IMG/VR virus record: IMGVR_UViG_3300020437_001054
Coordinates: 1-25,322 of that record
Reading direction: 5' to 3' (one strand)
DNA: 25,322 bases
Origin: a virus
Of this stretch, positions 14,677 to 20,207 are shown piece by piece. A model generated the notes under the pieces. The model did no database searches. It worked only from the letters and a program-made list of their open reading frames with translations, and was not told the origin of the DNA. A program made the position numbers and the translations under genes. Positions within the stretch are counted from its first letter, which is position 1; every line of letters begins with the position of its first letter.

Positions 14677-15284
14677 GTCCTTTCTCTACGTTCTGCATAC
14701 ACTATTTGAAACCTATTAATACCTACACCTTCTTCCAATATCATTCCGGTAGCTAGATATGTTTGATTACTCTCTAGATCCATAATGAGATCACCAGCTT
14801 GTATTTTATTCTCATCATTTGCACAGTATAGAGGTATCATTATCTTTATGTTTCCGTTCTCCACTGTTCCACTCCTATCATTATTCCAATTCTGTCTAGA
14901 AGCTGATATTTGTGCGTTTATACAACTGTAAATAATGTTTTGAACCTTCACACTAGATCCGTCTAATCCTCTATACTTTACCTTAACAGTTTTACCATTC
15001 AATCCTGTAAATACTATCCTAGTGATTGTTTTAAATATCTTTATACCTTGCCTTAACTTCGCACTTGTAAAAGATAATGTTTCACTTTGGGAAGTGTCTG
15101 TATTGTCTGTTCCTTCTATAACTGCTGATCCTGTTGATGTACTACCTAACTCTAATAAAATAGAACAGGGCTGGAAGGGTGTTGGTAAACTATCAACAAT
15201 CCCAGTATTATCTATTGTTGTAGATTTTCCGGTTGTAGATTGACGTTTAACACTTATTCTATTTCTAGCTAGACTTACTAACAT
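14673..15284 (-). CDS. Probable virion protein, head- or tail-associated, 203 residues
   Basis: The ATG at 15284 is chosen over a GTG at 15329; it begins MLVSLARNRISVKRQ, and the longer form would add a Lys/Asn-rich stretch that overlaps the gene before by 65 bases. The protein is Thr/Ser/Ile-rich and beta-patterned (FKTITRIVFTGLNGKTVKVK, then IMIPLYCANDENKIQAGDLI), with the short-strand profile of neck, stopper or baseplate proteins. Near the end YLATGMILEEGVGINRFQIV looks like the beta hairpin often seen in head-closure proteins. No named family can be given. Its place among small unknowns and a regulator is odd for a structural gene. Confidence 0.65.
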   Translation of the reverse strand: MLVSLARNRISVKRQSTTGKSTTIDNTGIVDSLPTPFQPCSILLELGSTSTGSAVIEGTDNTDTSQSETLSFTSAKLRQGIKIFKTITRIVFTGLNGKTVKVKYRGLDGSSVKVQNIIYSCINAQISASRQNWNNDRSGTVENGNIKIMIPLYCANDENKIQAGDLIMDLESNQTYLATGMILEEGVGINRFQIVYAERRERT

Positions 15285-15684
15285 CTTCGTTCTTTGGTTC
15301 TTGTGGTTTATGTTTAAAGTTTGTTCCACCTGTTTTTAAATCGTACTGTGTAAAAGTATTTTGATCTATAATGATATCACCTTTCACTTGATATAAATGT
15401 TTATGATGAAACACACAACCTAACTTTAATAGACCCTCTAGATCGGTTTGATTTGGTTTGTCACACAATATTATGATGTATCTGTTTTTATCTTTTGGAA
15501 GTTTTTTAGCTTCCTCAACACTTCCATAAAAACATGTCTTTTCTCGTTTATAAAATATGGTGTTTTTTACTTGTACTTTGTGTGTATTTGTTTTCATGTA
15601 GATATCTTTATCTGTAAGATTATAAATCTGTGTAGATCTTTGATCTACTCTATTTAATGGTGATAGACTTCCTATAATATACAT
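15265..15684 (-). CDS. Unknown protein, 139 residues
   Basis: Begins with an AAGGAG ribosome site and has a possible own promoter upstream. Residues about 30-110 form a small alternating domain with KVQVKNTIFYKREKTCFYGS, a helix VEEAKKL and YIIILCDKPNQTD, rather like a compact virion decoration or connector protein; the tail is Lys/Pro/Glu-rich and disordered. It recalls the other small proteins with flexible Lys- or Pro-rich tails in the head block (18757-19059 and 17917-18147), but I could not establish homology. Function unknown. Confidence 0.75.
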   Translation of the reverse strand: MYIIGSLSPLNRVDQRSTQIYNLTDKDIYMKTNTHKVQVKNTIFYKREKTCFYGSVEEAKKLPKDKNRYIIILCDKPNQTDLEGLLKLGCVFHHKHLYQVKGDIIIDQNTFTQYDLKTGGTNFKHKPQEPKNEDVSKSS

Positions 15685-15707
15685 TTTTATCTCCTTGCAA
15701 TAGATAC

Positions 15708-15716
15708 ATTATATCA
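15708..15716 (-). promoter_or_regulatory. Candidate late promoter, extended -10 (15684 gene)
   Basis: Minus strand TGATATAAT, 23 bases before the start at 15684, identical to the motif before the tape measure and portal genes. It follows the stop of the SGNH-like gene directly. No clear -35. Confidence 0.38.
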
Positions 15717-15718
15717 TT

Positions 15719-16525
15719 TTAATATGAAGCAAGATTTTTTTTATTACTATTGATATCAATTGTCACTCCCACGTTATTTATTTTACGACCTTTCTTTTTT
15801 GGTTCGGTGGGTGGTTCCTTACATTGTACTTCTAATGGTGCTACATTTTGTGTCACTTCCTTCTTTACTATTTTCTTTCTTGGTCTTTGTATTCCGGTAA
15901 CATTACGACTTTTCTTTTTAGATCGTTTTATCTCAATAACCTCAACACTTGATTTTACTTCTTTCTTTGAAACATCACCTATAACACTCTCTCCATACAA
16001 TCTTTTTGTGTTCAAAGCTATTCTACTTGCTATCTTTTCAACTTCTGTTTTATTTAAATCTATGTCGTATTGATTGTGAATCACTATATCTAGTTTGTAT
16101 TTTTTTGATAATCTCCTTATTCTCGTTTTAAACTGCGTTAGCCAACTTTGTTGATTTGGTTTGATCAACTTGTTGACATGAGAAGTAAAAAGTATGATTT
16201 CAAAGTCATATACAGATAGCTCTAATATTAAAGACTCTAAATGTCTATTATTCCATTTGTGACTAGCTCCACCTTTTAACTCATCCATTCCAATCATTAC
16301 ATAAACATACTTCGGTAAATCATTAAGTGACTTACTCCAATAGTACAATTTTTCATGACTACTTCTCACCTTCTGTAGTAGATCATTTGTATTCTTTCCT
16401 CTTATTGATGATAATCTCACCGAAGACATATTATCGTAATTTCCTAATATACGATCTTCTAGTCTGATTTGATCTTTCTTGTATTGATATACACTATCCT
16501 GTAGTAATAAAATTCCATATTTCAT
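15719..16525 (-). CDS. Degenerate SGNH-hydrolase-like protein
   Basis: A 268-residue protein. Residues 1 to about 160 follow the order of SGNH/GDSL hydrolase blocks: QDSV near residue 9 in place of GDSL, SSIRGKNTNDLL near 38 (the block II glycine), VYVMIGMDEL near 75 (block III, GxND with Asp in place of Asn), ILFTSHV (a strand), and IVIHNQYDIDL near 145 with no DxxH. The serine is kept, but the Asn and Asp-His residues are not in their usual forms, so it may be inactive or use a changed mechanism. The remaining 100 residues are Lys/Pro/Val-rich and disordered. The start overlaps the gene before (ATGA). If active, it would remove esters or acyl groups from surface glycans; it could also be a non-enzymatic binding module. 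Confidence 0.42.
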   Translation of the reverse strand: MKYGILLLQDSVYQYKKDQIRLEDRILGNYDNMSSVRLSSIRGKNTNDLLQKVRSSHEKLYYWSKSLNDLPKYVYVMIGMDELKGGASHKWNNRHLESLILELSVYDFEIILFTSHVNKLIKPNQQSWLTQFKTRIRRLSKKYKLDIVIHNQYDIDLNKTEVEKIASRIALNTKRLYGESVIGDVSKKEVKSSVEVIEIKRSKKKSRNVTGIQRPRKKIVKKEVTQNVAPLEVQCKEPPTEPKKKGRKINNVGVTIDINSNKKNLASY

Positions 16526-16872
16526 TTTTCACCTCTGATGTTTGATATTGTTAATTGATAAGCTCCTAAATAAGCTCTGTATTTATAAACTAGATCAGCT
16601 CTATAACTAATCATTTGCCATATTTGATCTAAGAATTCTGTCCTTTCTAAATCTTCTCCAATGTACCTTCTAAAGTGAATGTCATCAAAATGAGGATACA
16701 TAGATATATCTCCTAACTTCTCATGTACTCTATACTTTATCCCTTGTTTTTGGCACTCTGTATGAAGGTATTGATCTATTTTAGATATAGATTGACGGAT
16801 AATAACCAATTGATCGTTATTTTGTTCCAGCTTTATATCTAATATCACTTCGTTTACTGCTAGTTTATCCAT
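16522..16872 (-). CDS. Unknown helical protein, 116 residues
   Basis: The ATG at 16872 follows CAACGGAG by exactly six bases, the rule seen on the plus strand; a longer TTG start at 16899 would run through the ribosome site and is rejected. The protein is helical (DKLAVNEVILDIKLEQ, then a long helix, then LVYKYRAYLGAYQLTIS). No motif recognised. It is the first gene of a minus-strand block that ends at 13608, and it uses the promoter and leader type of the plus-strand islands, so this block may be expressed early rather than with the head and tail genes. Confidence 0.75.
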   Translation of the reverse strand: MDKLAVNEVILDIKLEQNNDQLVIIRQSISKIDQYLHTECQKQGIKYRVHEKLGDISMYPHFDDIHFRRYIGEDLERTEFLDQIWQMISYRADLVYKYRAYLGAYQLTISNIRGEK

Positions 16873-16892
16873 TTGTAACTCCGTTGTAATAT

Positions 16893-16942
16893 GTAGCAAG
16901 AGAGGATCGTTATTTATGTCAGAATAAAAAGGCTCTTGCTAC
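16893..16942 (-). other. 5' leader hairpin of the 16872 transcript
   Basis: A perfect 10-base inverted repeat, GTAGCAAGAG and CTCTTGCTAC, encloses 30 bases. It begins at about +1 of the promoter just upstream and ends 10 bases before CAACGGAG. It could protect the 5' end of the mRNA, act as an RNA regulator or be an operator. Confidence 0.5.
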
Positions 16943-16948
16943 TCTTCT

Positions 16949-16977
16949 ATTATAACTCAAAATGCAATAGAATACAA
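16949..16977 (-). promoter_or_regulatory. Promoter of the 16872 block
   Basis: Minus strand TTGTAT (16977-16972), 17 bp, TATAAT (16954-16949). Predicted start of transcription about 16942, the first base of the hairpin. It is divergent from the HNH promoter, 50 bases away. Confidence 0.6.
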
Positions 16978-17026
16978 TTATATAAATACCAAAGAATATT
17001 ATTTTTAATTATTTTATCTTTTTTCC

Positions 17027-17055
17027 TTGCATACTAACACGAAACGTATTATGAT
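17027..17055 (+). promoter_or_regulatory. Promoter of the HNH gene
   Basis: TTGCAT (17027-17032), 17 bp, TATGAT (17050-17055), with a T/A-rich tract upstream. The leader carries CAACGGAG at 17073-17080. Confidence 0.65.
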
Positions 17056-17086
17056 TAAGTATAACAATAAATCAACGGAGTATGTT

Positions 17087-17527
17087 ATGGCTAAAAAAGA
17101 AAAAAGAAAGGGTGGTAAGTGGATATCGGTTGTCAAAAGGAGAGCCATTTATTTTAGAGATGGTCACGTTTGTTGTTTCTGTGGAAGAGATGAACAAACC
17201 ATAATCTCAGAATGTGATAAGAATTGGGATATGCTTTCATTAGATCATATTCGTCCTTATAGTGAAGGTGGTTCTAATGCAGCCAATAACCTTATAACGT
17301 GTTGTAGAGATTGCAACACAAAAAGAAAAACAAGAACACCTATGGAGTTTGCTGATCATTTGATTAAAGAAGGAGTCATGACTACTGAGGATAAAGCACT
17401 ATTAGCTATCAAGATCTGTAATATCGTAGTAACAGATGATTCTAGATCCAAAACCCTTAACACCCTTCACAACAAAGGCTTTTACGATAAAGCTCAAAAT
17501 TATCTAGATCGTAAAAATGAAATTTAA
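17087..17527 (+). CDS. HNH endonuclease
   Basis: A 146-residue nuclease. The ATG at 17087 lies six bases after CAACGGAG; a TTG start at 17027 falls in the promoter. A basic N-terminus (AKKEKRKGGK) precedes the HNH fold: C29-x2-C32 (CCFCG), LDHIRPYSEGGSNAANNLI (52-70) with the catalytic D53-H54 pair, then C73-x2-C76 and N77 (CRDCNTKR). The two CxxC pairs bind a structural zinc. It could be a free-standing homing endonuclease, since it has its own promoter and sits on the opposite strand between structural genes, or a packaging-associated nuclease like that of HK97, which is usually next to the terminase. No intron is seen next to it. Confidence 0.88.
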   Translation: MAKKEKRKGGKWISVVKRRAIYFRDGHVCCFCGRDEQTIISECDKNWDMLSLDHIRPYSEGGSNAANNLITCCRDCNTKRKTRTPMEFADHLIKEGVMTTEDKALLAIKICNIVVTDDSRSKTLNTLHNKGFYDKAQNYLDRKNEI

Positions 17528-17546
17528 AATAATTTTAAAATAAAGC

Positions 17547-17575
17547 TTGCAATTTGATAACACACATCGTATAAT
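17547..17575 (+). promoter_or_regulatory. Promoter of the 17606 gene
   Basis: TTGCAA (17547-17552), 17 bp, TATAAT (17570-17575), followed by a leader nearly identical to that of the 10379 operon, with an extra CCAA. Confidence 0.75.
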
Positions 17576-17605
17576 ATAATTACTAACCAACCAACGGAGT
17601 TAAAA

Positions 17606-17911
17606 ATGTCTTTTCAACCACTATACAACGTCTTTACTAATATTGAAAATATCTCTAATTTTATCTATGGCTTAGGAATAGATAATATCAGTGTAATCTG
17701 TGAAAATGATCACGTTGTGGTCAAAACAACAAATAAAGTCATAGTTTTACAAGACTACATAGAAGTCCGATTGGACTCTAATCATGATGTAGTTGGTATT
17801 CCGACCGATTTCATTCAAGCTCAAATCGGAATGAATAGAACAGAATACATAGACAAAAATCAATCTATAGAAGTGATTACTAAATTTATCAAGTCAGTGA
17901 TAAAAGGGTAA
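17606..17911 (+). CDS. Unknown protein, 101 residues
   Basis: Second gene of the right plus-strand island with its own promoter and CAACGGAG. The protein is a small alpha/beta domain: a helix (IENISNFIYGLGI), then strands (ISVICENDHVVVKTTNKVIV, YIEVRLD), then a C-terminal helix (IEVITKFIKSVIKG). It has no cysteine pairs or membrane segment. Its stop lies within the hairpin at 17900-17920. No family recognised; an early accessory role is inferred only from its promoter. Confidence 0.8.
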   Translation: MSFQPLYNVFTNIENISNFIYGLGIDNISVICENDHVVVKTTNKVIVLQDYIEVRLDSNHDVVGIPTDFIQAQIGMNRTEYIDKNQSIEVITKFIKSVIKG

Positions 17912-17920
17912 TCCTTTTAT
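17900..17920. terminator. Bidirectional hairpin at convergent gene ends
   Basis: ATAAAAGG (17900-17907) and CCTTTTAT (17913-17920) pair around GTAAT. Both stops, that of the plus-strand gene (17909-17911) and that of the minus-strand gene (17917-17919), fall in it. The stem supplies short U runs in both RNAs. Confidence 0.6.
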
Positions 17921-18147
17921 TCCACGACCGGAGTTACTTCTGATGATTCCGGTTGTGGTTCCGGTTCTACCTTCCCTTGAGGAGCTGAACACGATTTAAA
18001 ACCATATCGGATCTTTAAATCTCTTATTACTGTTGGGGTATCACAAACGTAAACATATCCCCCCTCTTCATGTGATATCTGTACCACTGAGAAATATGAT
18101 GTATATTCTTTGTGATGATCTTTTTTCTTTTTAGCCCACGTTACCAT
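17917..18147 (-). CDS. Small head-tail region protein, 76 residues
   Basis: Starts inside the end of the connector gene (17 bases of overlap), so it is probably translationally coupled to it. Residues 14-55 are a small beta domain (YTSYFSVVQISHEEGGYVYV, VIRDLKIRYGF); the N-terminus is Lys/His-rich and the C-terminus is a disordered Pro/Glu tail (KVEPEPQPESS). Possibly a minor virion protein or a decoration protein, to judge by its neighbours only. Confidence 0.7.
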   Translation of the reverse strand: MVTWAKKKKDHHKEYTSYFSVVQISHEEGGYVYVCDTPTVIRDLKIRYGFKSCSAPQGKVEPEPQPESSEVTPVVE

Positions 18148-18754
18148 AAATACTTCCTCTAGCGAATAATCGCCTATGTTTGTTTAAGATTCTTTTTGCC
18201 ATTTTGGGAATATATGATCCCTCATTACTTCCCAAATCGTAACTGTATCCACTTGTTTTTTCTGACTTAAAACCTACATGACTCTGTTGATTGAACAACG
18301 ATACAGCTATTAAATTTCCAGCATATACTAGATCACTTGGTACACTAGCAAAACCAGCTTTATAAGTACATTCTACTATTGCCCTTCCACTAGGTAAGGG
18401 ATAATACAAAGGGTCTAACTTGATGATACCTATATCCTTATCTATTACATACGTTCCATTATTAGAAGTTGTTGTAGTAGGTTCAACTAACGATCCAGCT
18501 ATTGTCAATCCCACTACACTTATTACCGGTCTATGTTTCAATCCTATTTCTGTTTGACCTACAAAATCTACATCAATATGATCGGTGTATACTGTTTCAT
18601 CAGCTGACGTTAAACCTAGATCATCTAATATTATTTCATCTACTGCCGGAAGGATAATATTTATTGCGTCATCATATCTCGTTGAACCAGTACACGATCC
18701 ACCACTGATTCCTAACATGGCTTTAACTGTCGATAATGAGCTGAATGTAGGCAT
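18131..18754 (-). CDS. Head-tail connector protein (gp6-like)
   Basis: A 207-residue protein with the layout of the gp6-like adaptor family: an N-terminal helix (FSSLSTVKAMLG), a helix with YDDAINIILPAVDEIILDDL, strands with the VISVVGLTI hairpin, a stretch containing KLDPLYYPLPSGRAIVECTY, and a C-terminal helical part with LVYAGNLIAVSLFNQ and YIPKMAKRILNKHRR. In HK97 this protein forms the ring beneath the portal. It follows the head genes and precedes the tail joining genes, as expected. The gene starts two bases after the stop of the previous one. Confidence 0.77.
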   Translation of the reverse strand: MPTFSSLSTVKAMLGISGGSCTGSTRYDDAINIILPAVDEIILDDLGLTSADETVYTDHIDVDFVGQTEIGLKHRPVISVVGLTIAGSLVEPTTTTSNNGTYVIDKDIGIIKLDPLYYPLPSGRAIVECTYKAGFASVPSDLVYAGNLIAVSLFNQQSHVGFKSEKTSGYSYDLGSNEGSYIPKMAKRILNKHRRLFARGSIYGNVG

Positions 18755-18756
18755 AT

Positions 18757-19059
18757 TTATTTACTTTTGGTTGTAGTCTTTTTTCTTGAGGTAGTCTTTT
18801 TTCTTGTTGTGGTCTTTTTCTTTGGTTTCTCTTCCACTTCTATCTTATCTTGGTCTGATTTCCATTCTTCATAATCGGTTGTAATATCACTCCACCCTAT
18901 CATAATCGCATAATCTCTAGCTGGTTTGGTTTTTAACTCTAATCCACAATAGACTCTACCTTTGTATTCTAGTGTTTTTGTTGTATTCCGTTCTGAATAA
19001 CTTATAAACTCATACGTTAAACTTAAATCTCGATCCGATCTTACTAAGATATATTTCAT
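18757..19059 (-). CDS. Small protein with Lys/Thr repeat tail
   Basis: A 100-residue protein with a beta-rich first part (MKYILVRSDRDLSLTYEFIS, VYCGLELKTKPA) and a repetitive basic tail of KKKTTTRKKTTSRKK type. The ribosome site is AAGGAAG. It lies between the capsid gene and the connector gene, where small virion proteins are encoded. The tail could contact DNA or the negatively charged capsid interior. Similar low-complexity tails appear on the C-terminus of decoration or head-fibre proteins. No family recognised. Confidence 0.72.
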   Translation of the reverse strand: MKYILVRSDRDLSLTYEFISYSERNTTKTLEYKGRVYCGLELKTKPARDYAIMIGWSDITTDYEEWKSDQDKIEVEEKPKKKTTTRKKTTSRKKTTTKSK

Positions 19060-19111
19060 TTGTTCACTTCCTTTTTATATTGCATGAATATTGCATACTA
19101 TATTATAACAT

Positions 19112-19142
19112 AAAAAAAGGGAGATCTTACAACCCCCCTTTT
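19112..19142 (-). terminator. Rho-independent terminator after the capsid gene
   Basis: On the minus strand AAAAGGG (19142-19136) pairs with CCCTTTT (19121-19115), followed by three more T. It starts about 34 bases after the capsid stop. It would limit expression of the genes further on while leaving the capsid gene high. A TATAAT at 19104-19109 lies behind it on the same strand and may restart transcription. Confidence 0.65.
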
Positions 19143-19175
19143 AATGAACCAACCTAGAAAGTGATTACACTATTA

Positions 19176-20180
19176 CTATGCAGTAATTTGTGTAATTAAC
19201 GCAGCTCCCTTAGTATTAGAGAGTACACCGGCTCCGTCCCAGTACATATCAAATTGATCAAACTGTGATGAAGTCTTACTTAGAGGTAAGACCGTTGTAG
19301 GTGTCAATTCTGCAATATAGTTGTATCGAGTATTCAATACTAATAAACATGTAGCTGCACCGGAAGTATCTTTAATACAACCACTACCAAAGAAATTTAA
19401 GTTATTTGGAATGGCTGTAGATACTACCAAAGGAATTCCGTCATAGGTTCTTACTCTAAATCCAGCTGAGATTTCAACTACATCATTAAAACGTTGTTGT
19501 GCTTGCAAAGCTGCATTTACAGACCGGATACCGGCAAAAGAACCAACGATAACAAGATCACCACGTTGAGCTGATCCCTTAACTTTATCAATAGCTTCAT
19601 CTAGTTTACTCAAAGTAATAGGAGCTGGAGTTGTTGTATTCCCAGCGTTCGGTACTACTTGTGACATATCAAAGTTGTTTACTTGTTGAATGAGTGTTAA
19701 AAACCCAGCTGGTGCGTTTGCGTCTGCACTACCTAAAGAGTTAGCACTAATCAAACCCTCTTCAAGAGCATTTGCAAAGTCCTCAGCTTTTGCAGCCATT
19801 TCTAATGCTAGAATATCTGCGTAGGTTCTACCAGTAGCTTGCAATTTCCTTGTGATTTTTCCACGAGTTACCAAAGACTTGTAAGGGAATGATACCTGTG
19901 CGTAGGTTCCTGTTTCTTCTGTTACAGTAGTAACATCATCTAACCATAACGCACCATTTGTTCCAGCTTCTCTTCGATTGATATACTCAGCGTCACCTTG
20001 ACCAGCTCGTCTTGGCAATACTGCTTGTAATCCAAACTCACGAAGTGTTAATTGTTGTACTGTTCTATTGATAAAAGTTTGTAATAAAGCTGAACCGGCA
20101 TTACCGACGTTAATAGCACGTTCAAAACGTTGCTTTGTTGCGTCTGATGTACCTAACCAACTTGATCCTAAATTTGACAT
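19176..20180 (-). CDS. Major capsid protein (HK97 fold)
   Basis: A 334-residue protein. The N-terminal part is helical (TKQRFERAINVGNAG), followed by an extended loop region with VSFPYKSLVTRGKITRKLQA and the long spine helix (YADILALEMAAKAEDFANAL), then the P-domain helix and strands (ALQAQQRFNDVVEISAGFRV), and a final strand-rich part ending YWDGAGVLSNTKGAALITQI. This order is that of HK97-fold capsid proteins. It follows the protease/scaffold polyprotein, has a strong AGGAG ribosome site and is followed by a terminator, consistent with very high expression. No cleavable delta domain is evident in it; the scaffold is on the polyprotein. Confidence 0.88.
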   Translation of the reverse strand: MSNLGSSWLGTSDATKQRFERAINVGNAGSALLQTFINRTVQQLTLREFGLQAVLPRRAGQGDAEYINRREAGTNGALWLDDVTTVTEETGTYAQVSFPYKSLVTRGKITRKLQATGRTYADILALEMAAKAEDFANALEEGLISANSLGSADANAPAGFLTLIQQVNNFDMSQVVPNAGNTTTPAPITLSKLDEAIDKVKGSAQRGDLVIVGSFAGIRSVNAALQAQQRFNDVVEISAGFRVRTYDGIPLVVSTAIPNNLNFFGSGCIKDTSGAATCLLVLNTRYNYIAELTPTTVLPLSKTSSQFDQFDMYWDGAGVLSNTKGAALITQITA

Positions 20181-20207
20181 TTTTGACTCCTATAATTTAA
20201 ATATTGA

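Noticed and set aside
17027-17086. TTG start giving the HNH protein 20 more residues
   Set aside because: The TTG is the -35 box of the promoter, and CAACGGAG is placed for the ATG at 17087.
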